Positions 26,064-34,214 of a DNA stretch of 64,000 bases are shown piece after piece. A program made the position numbers and the translations under genes. The first letter of the stretch is position 1. The number at the start of each line of letters is the position of its first letter. This DNA comes from Streptomyces sp. AC550_RSS872. Lineage in GTDB: Bacteria; Actinomycetota; Actinomycetes; Streptomycetales; Streptomycetaceae. Location of the stretch: assembly GCF_019049285.1 (NCBI RefSeq), contig NZ_JAGMUL010000018.1:62001-126000 (forward strand), read 5' to 3'. The notes under the pieces were generated by a model. That model had not been told where the DNA came from. It worked only from the letters and a program-made list of their open reading frames with translations, and ran no database searches.

Positions 26064-26232
26064 CTAGGGGGTGTTTCGAAAGTCCCGCACAGCACCCACG
26101 GCGCCCGGCACGCACTCTCGCCACACCGGCCGAAACCCCAAGTACGTCCAGTACGAGGGCTTTCGTCCGGCGCGCCGAGAGCACGCACCGGACACCGCGG
26201 GCGCCGCACAGGACTTTCGAAACACCCCCTAG
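26064..26232. mobile_element. 169-bp MITE-like element with 22-bp perfect terminal inverted repeats
   Basis: The left end (26064-26085, CTAGGGGGTGTTTCGAA...) and right end (26211-26232) are exact reverse complements over 22 bp, both bounded by CTAG. The interior is an imperfect palindrome (GCACTCTCG near 26113 with CGAGAGCACG near 26177), non-coding. It fits a non-autonomous element mobilised by a CTAG- or TA-targeting transposase, and its folded RNA would serve as terminator between convergent genes. The glutamate decarboxylase stop codon lies in its right repeat. Confidence 0.7.
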
Positions 26233-27650
26233 TGATGGAAGCCGGTGGCCGCCCCCTTGTCCTGGGTGGAGGGGTGCGGCTGCCGGCGCAGCTCCGGCAG
26301 CACCCGGCTCAGGTCCTCCAGGAACAGCTCGCCGAGGTCCTCGGAGAACCCGTTGCGGCAGACGACCCGCAGCACCGACAGATCCTCACGGTTCGGCGGG
26401 AAGGTGTACGCCGGGACCAGCCAGCCCTTCTCGCGCAGCCGCCGCGAGACGTCGAAGACGTCGTACGCCCGCACGTCCGGCGCCGTCGTGAAGGCGAAGA
26501 CCGGCAGTTCGTCGCCCCTGGTCAGCAGCCGGAAGTCGCCCAGCTTCGCCACGGCGTCGGCGACCCTGAGCGCCACGTCCCGGGAGGCCTGCTGCACCGC
26601 CCGGTACCCCTCCCGGCCCAGCCGCAGGAACGAGTAGTACTGCGCCACGACCTGCGCGCCCGGCCGGGAGAAGTTCAGCGCGAAGGTCGGCATGTCGCCG
26701 CCCAGGTAGTTGACGCGGAAGACGAGCTCCTCGGGCAGCGCCGCACCGTCACGCCACAGCGCCCAGCCGACCCCCGGGTACACCAGTCCGTACTTGTGCC
26801 CCGAGGTGTTGATCGAGGCGACCCTCGGCAGCCGGAAGTCCCACACCAGGTCCTCGTCGAGGAAGGGCGCCACCATGGCGCCGGACGCGCCGTCGACATG
26901 CACCGGGACGTCGAGCCCGGTGCGCTCCTGGAGGGCGTCGAGAGCGGCGCACAGGTCCGCGATCGGCTCGTACGAACCGTCGAAGGTGGAGCCCAGGATC
27001 CCCACGACCCCGATGGTGTTCTCGTCGCACAGCTCCGCCGCCGCCCGCGGATCGAGATGGAACCGCTCGCCCTCCATCGGGACCAGGCGGGGCTCGACCT
27101 CCCAGAAGTTGCAGAACTTCTCCCAGCAGACCTGGACGTTGACCCCCATCACCAGGTTCGGCCGGGCGCCCGGGTACCGGTCGGCGTTGCGCTTCGCCCA
27201 GCGCCGCTTCAGCGCCATCCCGGCGAGCATGCACGCCTCGCTCGACCCGGTCGTCGAACAGCCCACGGCCGCCGACGGATCCGGCGCGTTCCACAGATCG
27301 GCGAGCATCGCCACACAGCGCCGTTCCAGCTCGGCGGTGCGCGGATACTCGTCCTTGTCGATCATGTTCTTGTCCCGGCACTCCGCCATCAGCACCCCGG
27401 CCTGCGGCTCCATCCAGGTGGTGACGAAGGTGGCCAGATTGAGCCGCGAGTTGCCGTCCAGCATCAGCTCGTCGTGCACCAGCTGGTACGCCGTCGACGG
27501 CGACAGGGGAGCGTCGGGCAGCCGATGCGTGGGCGGAGCCTGGGTCATACCGCCGACCGGATTCGCCTCGCCGTAGAAGGGGTTGACGGCGAGCCTGCGT
27601 CCGCCGCCCTTGTCGTCGGGTGCCTCGCTGTTCCCAGGATGCAGTGGCAT
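26229..27650 (-). CDS. gadB: Glutamate decarboxylase
   Basis: 473 residues, PLP-dependent group II decarboxylase converting glutamate to GABA with proton use. It has the PLP-lysine motif NTSGHKYGLVYPGVGW and the aspartate motif VHVDGASGAMVAPF. Substrate-site motifs: LNLATFVTTWMEP, IDKDEYPRTAELERRCV, GCSTTGSSEACMLAGMALK. The C-terminus is CRNGFSEDLGELFLEDL, then a short tail. ATG 27650 is used; a longer frame from 27686 is less likely. The TAG stop is supplied by the right repeat of the MITE-like element, so the last residues may differ from relatives without it. Confidence 0.93.
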   Translation of the reverse strand: MPLHPGNSEAPDDKGGGRRLAVNPFYGEANPVGGMTQAPPTHRLPDAPLSPSTAYQLVHDELMLDGNSRLNLATFVTTWMEPQAGVLMAECRDKNMIDKDEYPRTAELERRCVAMLADLWNAPDPSAAVGCSTTGSSEACMLAGMALKRRWAKRNADRYPGARPNLVMGVNVQVCWEKFCNFWEVEPRLVPMEGERFHLDPRAAAELCDENTIGVVGILGSTFDGSYEPIADLCAALDALQERTGLDVPVHVDGASGAMVAPFLDEDLVWDFRLPRVASINTSGHKYGLVYPGVGWALWRDGAALPEELVFRVNYLGGDMPTFALNFSRPGAQVVAQYYSFLRLGREGYRAVQQASRDVALRVADAVAKLGDFRLLTRGDELPVFAFTTAPDVRAYDVFDVSRRLREKGWLVPAYTFPPNREDLSVLRVVCRNGFSEDLGELFLEDLSRVLPELRRQPHPSTQDKGAATGFHH

Positions 27651-27680
27651 GCATACGACGGTAGGTCCGGGCCGCCGGGC

Positions 27681-27711
27681 TTGCACCTCACGCCACGTGA
27701 GGACTCACCGT
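27681..27711 (+). promoter_or_regulatory. tipA-type promoter with TipAL operator
   Basis: -35 TTGCAC (27681-27686), a 19-bp spacer and -10 CACCGT (27706-27711). The long 19-bp spacer is the hallmark of MerR-activated promoters. The palindrome CCTCACG-cca-CGTGAGG (27686-27702) fills the spacer. It closely matches the S. lividans ptipA layout known from thiostrepton induction. Confidence 0.85.
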
Positions 27712-27739
27712 GGAGTGCGTAAGACAGAAGGGAGCGGAA

Positions 27740-28501
27740 GTGAGCTACTCCGTGGGACAGGTCGCCGGCTTCGCCGCGGTGACGGTGCGCACCCTGCACC
27801 ACTACGACGACATCGGCCTGCTCGTACCCAGCGAGCGCAGCCACGCGGGCCACCGGCGATACAGCGACGCCGACCTCGACCGGTTGCAGCAGATCCTGTT
27901 CTACCGCGAGCTCGGCTTCCCGCTCGAGGAGGTCGCCGCCCTGCTCGACGACCCGGCCGCGGACCCGCGCGCGCACCTGCGCCGGCAGCACGGGCTGCTG
28001 ACCGCCCGGATCGAGAAGCTCCAGAAGATGGCGGCGGCCGTGGAGCACGCCATGGAGGCACGCACGATGGGGATCAATCTGACGCCGGAGGAGAAGTTCG
28101 AGGTGTTCGGGGACAAGGACCCCGAGCAGTACGCCGAGGAGGCGGAGCAGCGCTGGGGCGGCACCGAGGCGTACGCCGAGTCACAGCGCCGCACGGCCCG
28201 CTACACCAAGGAGGACTGGAAGCGCATCCAGGCCGAGGTCAACGACTGGGGCGAGCGCTACTCGGCCCTTGTGGCCGCCGGTGAGTCACCCACCGGCGAG
28301 CGGGCCATGGACATGGCCGAGGAACACCGCGGGCACATCGGCACGTGGTACTACGAGTGCCCGTACGAGATGCACAAAGGTCTCGCCGAGATGTACGTCT
28401 CCGACGAGCGCTTCAAGGCGTACTACGACTCGATGCACGAGGGCCTCGCGGAACACCTCAGGGAGGCCATCCTCGCGAACGCGGCCCGGCACGCCGCGTA
28501 G
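27740..28501 (+). CDS. tipA: TipAL-type MerR regulator with internal start for TipAS
   Basis: 253 residues. An N-terminal MerR domain (VGQVAGFAAVTVRTLHHYDDIGLLVPSERSHAGHRRYSDADL), a dimer helix, then the TipAS thiopeptide-binding domain from Met110 (MGINLTPEEKFEVFGD). TipAL activates its own promoter when it captures thiopeptides such as thiostrepton; TipAS, made from the internal ATG 28067 with GGAGG 8 bp upstream, binds drug without DNA. The single drug-domain cysteine is kept (WYYECPYEMHK). GTG 27740 follows GGGAGCGGAA. The domain, the start at codon 110 and the promoter agree with S. lividans tipA. Confidence 0.95.
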   Translation: MSYSVGQVAGFAAVTVRTLHHYDDIGLLVPSERSHAGHRRYSDADLDRLQQILFYRELGFPLEEVAALLDDPAADPRAHLRRQHGLLTARIEKLQKMAAAVEHAMEARTMGINLTPEEKFEVFGDKDPEQYAEEAEQRWGGTEAYAESQRRTARYTKEDWKRIQAEVNDWGERYSALVAAGESPTGERAMDMAEEHRGHIGTWYYECPYEMHKGLAEMYVSDERFKAYYDSMHEGLAEHLREAILANAARHAA

Positions 28502-28504
28502 CAC

Positions 28505-28543
28505 CCTGGCCCGGGACCCCGTACGGGTCACTCCCGGGCCAGG
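28505..28543. terminator. Bidirectional terminator between tipA and ybjQ-like gene
   Basis: CCTGGCCCGGGA (28505-28516) pairs with TCCCGGGCCAGG (28532-28543); the loop itself holds CCC-gtac-GGG. It starts 3 bp after the tipA stop and overlaps the last codons of the convergent gene. Confidence 0.75.
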
Positions 28544-28893
28544 ACCACCGCCGTCCCGTAGGCACACACCTCGGTGCCCACGTCGGCCGCCTCGGTCACG
28601 TCGAAGCGGAAGGCCAGCACGCCGTTCGCGCCACGCGCGCGTGCCTGCTCCACGAGGCGGTCCATGGCCTGGTTCCGGGTCTCCACGAGCGTCTTGGTGA
28701 GCCCCTTGAGCTCACCGCCGACCAGCGACTTCAGCCCGGCGCCGATCTGGCTGCCGACGTGCCGGGAGCGCACGGTCAGCCCGAAGACCTCGCCGATGAC
28801 CTCTGTGACGCGGTGGCCGGGGACGTCGTTCGTGGTCACGACCAGAACGTCGGGTCGGGGTCCCTGTCCGCCGCCGTACTCTTCGATGCCCAT
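28528..28893 (-). CDS. YbjQ/UPF0145 family protein
   Basis: 121 residues. Signature: VLVVTTNDVPGHRVTEVIGEVFGLTVRSRHVG with the Gly/Leu-rich middle (GLKSLVGGELKGLTKTLVETRNQAMDRLVEQARARGANGVLAFRFD). YbjQ-like proteins are heavy-metal-related in name only; the biochemical role is unknown. ATG 28893. Cytoplasmic, no signal. Convergent with tipA, divergent from the DedA gene. Confidence 0.88.
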   Translation of the reverse strand: MGIEEYGGGQGPRPDVLVVTTNDVPGHRVTEVIGEVFGLTVRSRHVGSQIGAGLKSLVGGELKGLTKTLVETRNQAMDRLVEQARARGANGVLAFRFDVTEAADVGTEVCAYGTAVVLARE

Positions 28894-28970
28894 GAACCAC
28901 AGCTTTGTCCCAGCCGGGGCACAGTGCATCCTGAGGGGGTCCATGGAACCTGGGCGGCCGGTGCAGCGTT

Positions 28971-28976
28971 GATAAT
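28971..28976 (+). promoter_or_regulatory. Possible -10 box for the DedA gene
   Basis: GATAAT in an AT-rich island (gttgataatttga) within otherwise GC-rich DNA, 52 bp before the GTG start at 29029. No good -35 was found. Confidence 0.35.
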
Positions 28977-29028
28977 TTGAGCAGCCAGCTTCAACCCCCC
29001 GCCCCCTCCCCGCAGGAGCCACGATCCC

Positions 29029-29928
29029 GTGACCACGCTTGCGCTCGGCCCCGAGTGGCTCAGCCCGGACTATCTGATCGAGACGTTCAGCCTCCCTGGC
29101 ATCCTGCTGATCGTCTTCGCGGAGTCCGGCCTCTTCGCCTTCCTGCCCGGGGACTCCCTGCTGTTCACGGCGGGTCTGTTCGTGGCCGAGGGGAACTACA
29201 TCACCCAGCCGCTGTGGCTGGTGTGCACCCTGATCGTGCTGGCCGCCGTCATCGGCGACCAGGTGGGCTACATGATCGGCAAGTTCTTCGGCCCGAGGCT
29301 CTTCAACCGCCCGAACTCCAAGCTCTTCAAACAGGAGAACCTGGACAAGGCCCACGAGTTCATGGAGAAGTACGGCCCCAAGGCGATCGTCCTCGCCCGT
29401 TTCGTGCCGATCGTGCGCACCTTCGCCCCCATCGTGGCGGGCGCCGGCCGCATGAAGTACGCCACGTTCCTCACGTACAACGTCATCGGCGGCATCGCCT
29501 GGGGCACCGGCGTCACCCTCGCGGGCTACTGGCTCGGCCAGATCGAGTTCATCAACAAGAACGTCGAGGCGATCCTCGTCCTGATCGTCTTCGTCTCCGT
29601 GGTCCCGATCATCATCGAGTACCTGCGCGAGCGGGCCAAGAAGAAGCGCGCGGCGGCCGAGGCCCCGGCGGCCCCGACCCCGGCTCAGCACCAGCACATG
29701 ATGCTGGACGACGCGACGACCCAGCTCCGCCGCATCCCGTCCGACGACCAGCCCCAGCCCCAGCAGCAGTACGGCAACCAGCCCCAGCAGGGCGGCCAGC
29801 AGCAGTACGGCTACGACCAGCAGTACCAGCAGCAGCCGTACGCCCAGCAGTATCCCCAGGGCTACGGCAACCAGCAGCAGTACAACGCCCAGCAGAACCA
29901 GCAGTACCCCTACAACGAGGGCTACTGA
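29029..29928 (+). CDS. DedA-family membrane protein with Gln/Tyr-rich cytoplasmic tail
   Basis: 299 residues. DedA/VTT core with segments GILLIVFAESGLFAFLPGDSLLF, LVCTLIVLAAVIGDQVGYMIGKFFG, the conserved FVPIVRTFAPIVAGAGRM and IGGIAWGTGVTLAGYWLG, and a last TM ILVLIVFVSVVPIIIEYL. DedA proteins are lipid flippases/undecaprenyl-phosphate carriers in some species. From about residue 205 the tail is charged, then from about 245 almost only Q, Y, G, P and N (repeats like QQQYG), a prion-like low-complexity region of about 55 residues. GTG 29029 follows CAGGAG. Confidence 0.9.
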   Translation: MTTLALGPEWLSPDYLIETFSLPGILLIVFAESGLFAFLPGDSLLFTAGLFVAEGNYITQPLWLVCTLIVLAAVIGDQVGYMIGKFFGPRLFNRPNSKLFKQENLDKAHEFMEKYGPKAIVLARFVPIVRTFAPIVAGAGRMKYATFLTYNVIGGIAWGTGVTLAGYWLGQIEFINKNVEAILVLIVFVSVVPIIIEYLRERAKKKRAAAEAPAAPTPAQHQHMMLDDATTQLRRIPSDDQPQPQQQYGNQPQQGGQQQYGYDQQYQQQPYAQQYPQGYGNQQQYNAQQNQQYPYNEGY

Positions 29929-29934
29929 ACCCCC

Positions 29935-29968
29935 CAGGGGCGCGGGGAACTGCGTGACAAGCCACGAA
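29935..29968 (+). repeat. Streptomyces intergenic repeat (CAGGGGCGCGGGGAACTGCG type)
   Basis: Begins CAGGGGCGCGGGGAACTGCG and continues into GCCACGA. From memory this is a frequent dispersed sequence at gene ends in Streptomyces. It lies between two convergent genes. Confidence 0.5.
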
Positions 29969-30021
29969 CCACCTGTAGCCGCCGTACATCCAGCAGGACC
30001 GAGTCAGTAGGCGTCCGGCGC

Positions 30022-31659
30022 TCAGAACCCCCGCGTCCTCTTGGCGGCCCGCCGCTTCTCCGGCGACCCGATCCGCAAGAACATCCGCGAGATCTCCGCA
30101 CCGAGGTTCACCCCAATGGCGATGGCCATGGCCAAAGACGCGGCCGTGGCCAACGACACCAGCCCCAGCCCCTTGTCCACATCGTTCTGCGCGATCGCCA
30201 ACAGCCCGAAATACGTAGCGGAACCCGGCAGCAGAGGCCCGATCGCCGCAGTCGTGTACGGCAACGCGGACGCGAACCGATACCGCGCCATCAACTGCCC
30301 GAACAACCCCACCAGCCCCGCCGCGACGGCCGTGGAGGCAACCGGCGAGAACTCACCGACATCGTGCATCGCCCCGTACACCACCCACGCGACGCCCCCG
30401 TTGAGGGTCACGGCGAGCACGGTGGACCGATCCTGCTGGAGCAGCACGGCGAAGGTCAGCGACAGCACCATCGACGCGGCGATCTGCCAGTACGGCCGCT
30501 CTGAGGCGTGCAGTGCTTCGTCCGGGGTGAGCTTGGCGCCGAGGTTCACACCGAAGTACAGGATCACCAGCACTCCGATGACGATGCCGACGAAGAAGTA
30601 CATGACCTCCAGCAGGCGCGCCGCCGCGGTGATGTAGAACCCGGTCAGCCCGTCCTGCACGCCCGCCACCAGGGCCCGCCCGGGCAGCAGCGCGAACAGC
30701 CCGCCGGTGATGACCGCGGACGCCTTCACATCGACGTGCGCCAGCGTCAGCGCGACCCCGATCGCGGCCGGCGGCATCGCGGCCACCGTGAACTGGTAGA
30801 ACTCCGGCAGCCCGCGCCCCGCGCACAGCCAGGCCAGCCGGTCGCCGAGCATCGCGCCCAGCGCGGCCGCGACGAACACGATCAGATCGCCGCCGACCAG
30901 TACGGAGGCCGCGCCCGCGAGCAGCCCGCTCGCCGAGGTCAGCACCCAGGTCGGGTACGGGTGCCGGTTGCGGCGGATCTCCGCGAGCCGCCCGTAGGCC
31001 TCCTCCAGGGAGATGTGGCTCTCCGGGTCGCTGAGGTCGTCGACGAGCCGGTACACGGCGGCCAGCCGCGTGTAGTCGGTGCCGCGCCGCCGTACCGTGC
31101 GCGAGGCCGTCACCGGATCGTCCACCAGCGAGGGCTGGTACGAGATCGACAGCAGCGTGAAGGTGACGTTCGGCTCGCAGCGGTCCAGCCCGTAGGACCG
31201 GCACACCGCGAACATCGCGGCCTCCACGTCCTCCGCGCCCTCGCCGCCCGCCAACAGCAGCTCGCCGATACGCAGCGTCAGGTCGAGCACGCGCGGGACG
31301 GCCGGGCCCTCTTCCTCCGCCCTCGGCATCCGCTCCGGCGCCGGCCGCTCGGCCACCGGCATGCGCAGCATCGTGCGCATCCGGTCCTGCCAGGGCAGGT
31401 CCTTGGTCAGACTGATCCGCGGTATGCCACCGGCGGGCGTGAACGCGGGCGAGGCGTCCTCGACGCTGTAGCCGCTCGGCGTCCTGAACGCCGACCCCTC
31501 GGGTTCCTGGACAGGCGGATGCGGCACGTCCAGCCCTTGGGGGAGGGCGAACTCGGACGTGGTCTCCGACTCGCTGTCTCCCACCTCGACGCCGGCGGGC
31601 GGGATGAACGCCATCCTCGCCTCGTCCGACTGCGGCTTGCGGTCCTCCGCGTCCGTCAC
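30022..31659 (-). CDS. ThrE-type threonine/serine exporter
   Basis: About 545 residues. A variable hydrophilic N-terminus (about 1-110) is followed by the ThrE N-domain (LDLTLRIGELLLAGGEGAEDVEAAMFAVCRSYG, DUF1212). About ten membrane segments follow from residue 230 (e.g. LTSASGLLAGAASVLVGGDLIVF, VMYFFVGIVIGVLVILYFGV). The family exports Thr/Ser or small peptides using proton motive force. GTG 31659 follows GGAGTG; the frame opens at 31713. A 34-bp perfect palindrome stands 59 bp upstream. Confidence 0.88.
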   Translation of the reverse strand: MTDAEDRKPQSDEARMAFIPPAGVEVGDSESETTSEFALPQGLDVPHPPVQEPEGSAFRTPSGYSVEDASPAFTPAGGIPRISLTKDLPWQDRMRTMLRMPVAERPAPERMPRAEEEGPAVPRVLDLTLRIGELLLAGGEGAEDVEAAMFAVCRSYGLDRCEPNVTFTLLSISYQPSLVDDPVTASRTVRRRGTDYTRLAAVYRLVDDLSDPESHISLEEAYGRLAEIRRNRHPYPTWVLTSASGLLAGAASVLVGGDLIVFVAAALGAMLGDRLAWLCAGRGLPEFYQFTVAAMPPAAIGVALTLAHVDVKASAVITGGLFALLPGRALVAGVQDGLTGFYITAAARLLEVMYFFVGIVIGVLVILYFGVNLGAKLTPDEALHASERPYWQIAASMVLSLTFAVLLQQDRSTVLAVTLNGGVAWVVYGAMHDVGEFSPVASTAVAAGLVGLFGQLMARYRFASALPYTTAAIGPLLPGSATYFGLLAIAQNDVDKGLGLVSLATAASLAMAIAIGVNLGAEISRMFLRIGSPEKRRAAKRTRGF

Positions 31660-31717
31660 GTGCGCAGCACTCCCTGTACGACACCTCCTGCCGCACTCAG
31701 TATGCGCACACACACGC

Positions 31718-31751
31718 GAACAGGCTGCACGCGCACGCGTGCAGCCTGTTC
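31718..31751. repeat. 34-bp near-perfect palindrome between ppa and the ThrE gene
   Basis: GAACAGGCTGCACGCG (31718-31733), two-base centre CA, then its exact complement (31736-31751). Sixteen matched pairs with a 2-nt centre is too tight for a normal terminator loop and fits an operator or cruciform site. It sits between the ppa stop (31800) and the exporter start (31659). Confidence 0.75.
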
Positions 31752-31799
31752 ACATGGCTGAGAGCCGACGGTCACTCAGACCGTGGCCGAGAGCACGGC

Positions 31800-32291
31800 T
31801 CAGTGGCCGCCCTGCTCCTTGAAGCGCTTGTAGGACCGCTCGATCTCGATCTCGGCGTCCTGGCGGCCCACCCAGTTGGCGCCCTCGACGGACTTGCCGG
31901 GCTCCAGGTCCTTGTAGACCTCGAAGAAGTGCTGGATCTCCAGGCGGTCGAACTCGGAGACGTGGTGGATGTCACGCAGGTGCTCCACCCGCGGGTCCGT
32001 CGCCGGGACGCACAGCAGCTTGTCGTCGCCGCCGGCCTCGTCCGTCATTCGGAACATGCCGATCGCGCGGCACTTGATGAGGCAGCCCGGGAAGGTCGGC
32101 TCATCCAGGATGACCAGCGCGTCCAGCGGGTCGCCGTCCTCGCCGAGGGTGTTCTCGACGAAGCCGTAGTCGGTCGGGTAGGCGGTCGAGGTGAAGAGTC
32201 GACGGTCCAGGCGGATCCGACCGGTCTCGTGGTCCACCTCGTACTTGTTCCGCGAACCCTTCGGAATCTCGATCGTGACGTCGAACTCCAC
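31800..32291 (-). CDS. ppa: Inorganic pyrophosphatase
   Basis: 163 residues, soluble family I enzyme hydrolysing PPi. Active-site motifs: [38 protein letters not shown] (the DxDPxD metal motif), and [16 protein letters not shown] 32291 is chosen because GGAGGAG lies 6 bp upstream and the S. coelicolor protein starts at EFDVTIEIP; the ATG at 32315 contains the RBS. Divergent from the dacB-like gene. Confidence 0.97.
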   Translation of the reverse strand: MEFDVTIEIPKGSRNKYEVDHETGRIRLDRRLFTSTAYPTDYGFVENTLGEDGDPLDALVILDEPTFPGCLIKCRAIGMFRMTDEAGGDDKLLCVPATDPRVEHLRDIHHVSEFDRLEIQHFFEVYKDLEPGKSVEGANWVGRQDAEIEIERSYKRFKEQGGH

Positions 32292-32376
32292 CGGTGGCTC
32301 CTCCATGATCAGCACATAGTTCTGGTGGTTAAGTGTCCCTCACGCAGGTGTGTGATCGCGAAAGGGGCTGGTGGTC

Positions 32377-33996
32377 GTGCCAGAGCTGAGGCCGTGGCGA
32401 GCCGCGAGACCGCATGTGACGCGGGTCGCGGGCGCCGTACGACCCCGTCTGGCACGGGCTGCGGACGCCGTACGGCCACGTCTCGCACGCGCCGCGACGG
32501 CCGCGAAGCCGCGGGTCGTACGGCTCGCGCGAGCCGTCTCCCCCCAGGCCGCGCGGATGACGAGGCCGAAGACCTGGCAGTACACCGCGGGCGCCGCCAC
32601 CGCCGGACTGGCGCTGGCCGCCGGAGTGGTGACCGCCGCCGGCCCCTGGGACTCCACCGGTCAGCGTACGGCCGAGCGGGACCGGGCGGCCGTCCAGGAG
32701 CGCACGGGTGGCGCAGATCACGGCCGTGATTCCGATACGTCCGATACGGCCGCCCAGGCGCCCCGCCCCGCCCCCAGCGCGGCCTCCGTCCTGCCCGGCC
32801 TGGGCGGCGGCGTCGGCACCGCGCAGGCCGCCCCGAGCGCCAAGGCCCTGGCAGGCCTCCTCGGCCCGCTCCTGGACGCCCCGGAGCTCGGTGCCCGCAG
32901 AACGGCGGCCGTCGTCGACGTGGCCACCGGCAAGCGTCTCTACGGCGAGGCCGCCGCCGAGCCCCTCACCCCCGCCTCCACGACGAAGATCGCCACCGCG
33001 GTGGCCGTCCTCACCGCGGTGGGCCCCGACCACCGCCTCACCACCCGCACGGTCCTGGAACCCGACACCAAGGAACTCGTCCTGGTCGGCGGCGGCGACC
33101 CCACGCTGACGGCCCGCAAGGACGCCGACGGCTGGGCGAGCCTGCGCGATCTGGCCGACCGCACTGCCACGTCCCTGAAGAAAAGGGACGTACACGAGGT
33201 CACCCTTTCGTACGACAAGACGCTCTACGCCGGTCCTGAGCTGCACCCCATCGGCGACAACGCCAACCTGGCCCGGGTCAGCGCCCTCATGGTCGACGAG
33301 GCCCGCACGAACGACTCCACCAGCGGGCCGGTGAAGCGGGTCGAGGACCCGGCCGAGGACGCGGCGGCCCAGTTCGCGGCGCTCCTCGCGGACCGCGGCG
33401 TCAAGACCACCGCGCCGGGCCCGTCGAAGGCGACGAACCGGTCGGAGCCGCTGGCCGAGGTCACCTCACCGCCGATGTCCTCCCTGGTCGAGCGGATGCT
33501 CACCAACAGCGACAACGACATTGCAGAGCACCTCGCCCGCCAGACGGCCGTGGCGAGCGGCGCCCGCGCCGACTTCGACGGCGCGGGCAAGGCGATCGGG
33601 GACCGGCTGAAGAAGCTCGGGCTGCCGATGACGGGCACCGACTTCAAGGACGGCAGCGGCCTCGACCGAGCCGACAGACTCACCGCCGACCTCCTCACCG
33701 CCCTCCTGGCCAAGGCCGCCGACCCCACCCACCCCGAACTCCGCCCCGTCCTGACCGGCCTCCCCGTGGCCGGCTTCACCGGCACCCTCACCACCCGCTA
33801 CACAGACGGTGCGGCCGGCCTGGTCCGAGCGAAAACAGGCACCCTGAACGGCGTGAACTCGCTGGCCGGCACAGTCGTCGACCAGGACGGCCACCTCCTC
33901 GCCTTCGCCTTCCTGTCCACAGGCGCCGACACGGAAGCGGCCCGAGCGGCCCTGGACCGGACGGCAACGGCGCTGGCGTCCTGCGGCTGCGCCTGA
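32377..33996 (+). CDS. dacB: D-Ala-D-Ala carboxypeptidase, PBP4/DacB family (S13)
   Basis: About 539 residues. The three penicillin-binding motifs are present: SxxK STTK (Ser201-Lys204), SDN (about 378-380) and KTG (about 486-488). The N-terminus is odd for an exported enzyme: about 65 basic residues with repeated RPRLARA units come before a TM (about 68-90, AGAATAGLALAAGVVTAAG), so a type II membrane protein with a long cytoplasmic arm. It trims peptidoglycan peptides. GTG 32377 has AGGGG 9 bp upstream; GTG 32371 is also possible. Confidence 0.92.
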   Translation: MPELRPWRAARPHVTRVAGAVRPRLARAADAVRPRLARAATAAKPRVVRLARAVSPQAARMTRPKTWQYTAGAATAGLALAAGVVTAAGPWDSTGQRTAERDRAAVQERTGGADHGRDSDTSDTAAQAPRPAPSAASVLPGLGGGVGTAQAAPSAKALAGLLGPLLDAPELGARRTAAVVDVATGKRLYGEAAAEPLTPASTTKIATAVAVLTAVGPDHRLTTRTVLEPDTKELVLVGGGDPTLTARKDADGWASLRDLADRTATSLKKRDVHEVTLSYDKTLYAGPELHPIGDNANLARVSALMVDEARTNDSTSGPVKRVEDPAEDAAAQFAALLADRGVKTTAPGPSKATNRSEPLAEVTSPPMSSLVERMLTNSDNDIAEHLARQTAVASGARADFDGAGKAIGDRLKKLGLPMTGTDFKDGSGLDRADRLTADLLTALLAKAADPTHPELRPVLTGLPVAGFTGTLTTRYTDGAAGLVRAKTGTLNGVNSLAGTVVDQDGHLLAFAFLSTGADTEAARAALDRTATALASCGCA

Positions 33997-34039
33997 CCAC
34001 AGCCACCCCGCCCTCCACCCCGCCTCCGCCGCGGGCAGT

Positions 34040-34058
34040 CGTTCCGCAGGGCGGAACG
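34040..34058. repeat. Hairpin repeat downstream of dacB
   Basis: CGTTCCGC-agg-GCGGAACG inside GGGCAGTC...GGGTGGGC. The pattern (GGGCAGTCGTTCCGC) recalls dispersed Streptomyces intergenic repeats and could terminate dacB transcription. No gene in 33997-34214. Confidence 0.45.
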
Positions 34059-34214
34059 GGTGGGCACGGCCGCCAGCGCCGGCACCGACCGAGCAGACCC
34101 CGGCCCCTGCCGACCCGCCACGCCGGCCCGGACGCCGAGCCCCGTCAAACACCCCGTGCCCCCACCAACCCCCACGGCCTGCCCCAAGTGGTAACGCTCA
34201 CGTACGGTTGACAC

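Noticed and set aside
31701..31716. CACACACACG run as a microsatellite
   Set aside because: Too short and imperfect to stand out; only the adjacent palindrome is notable.
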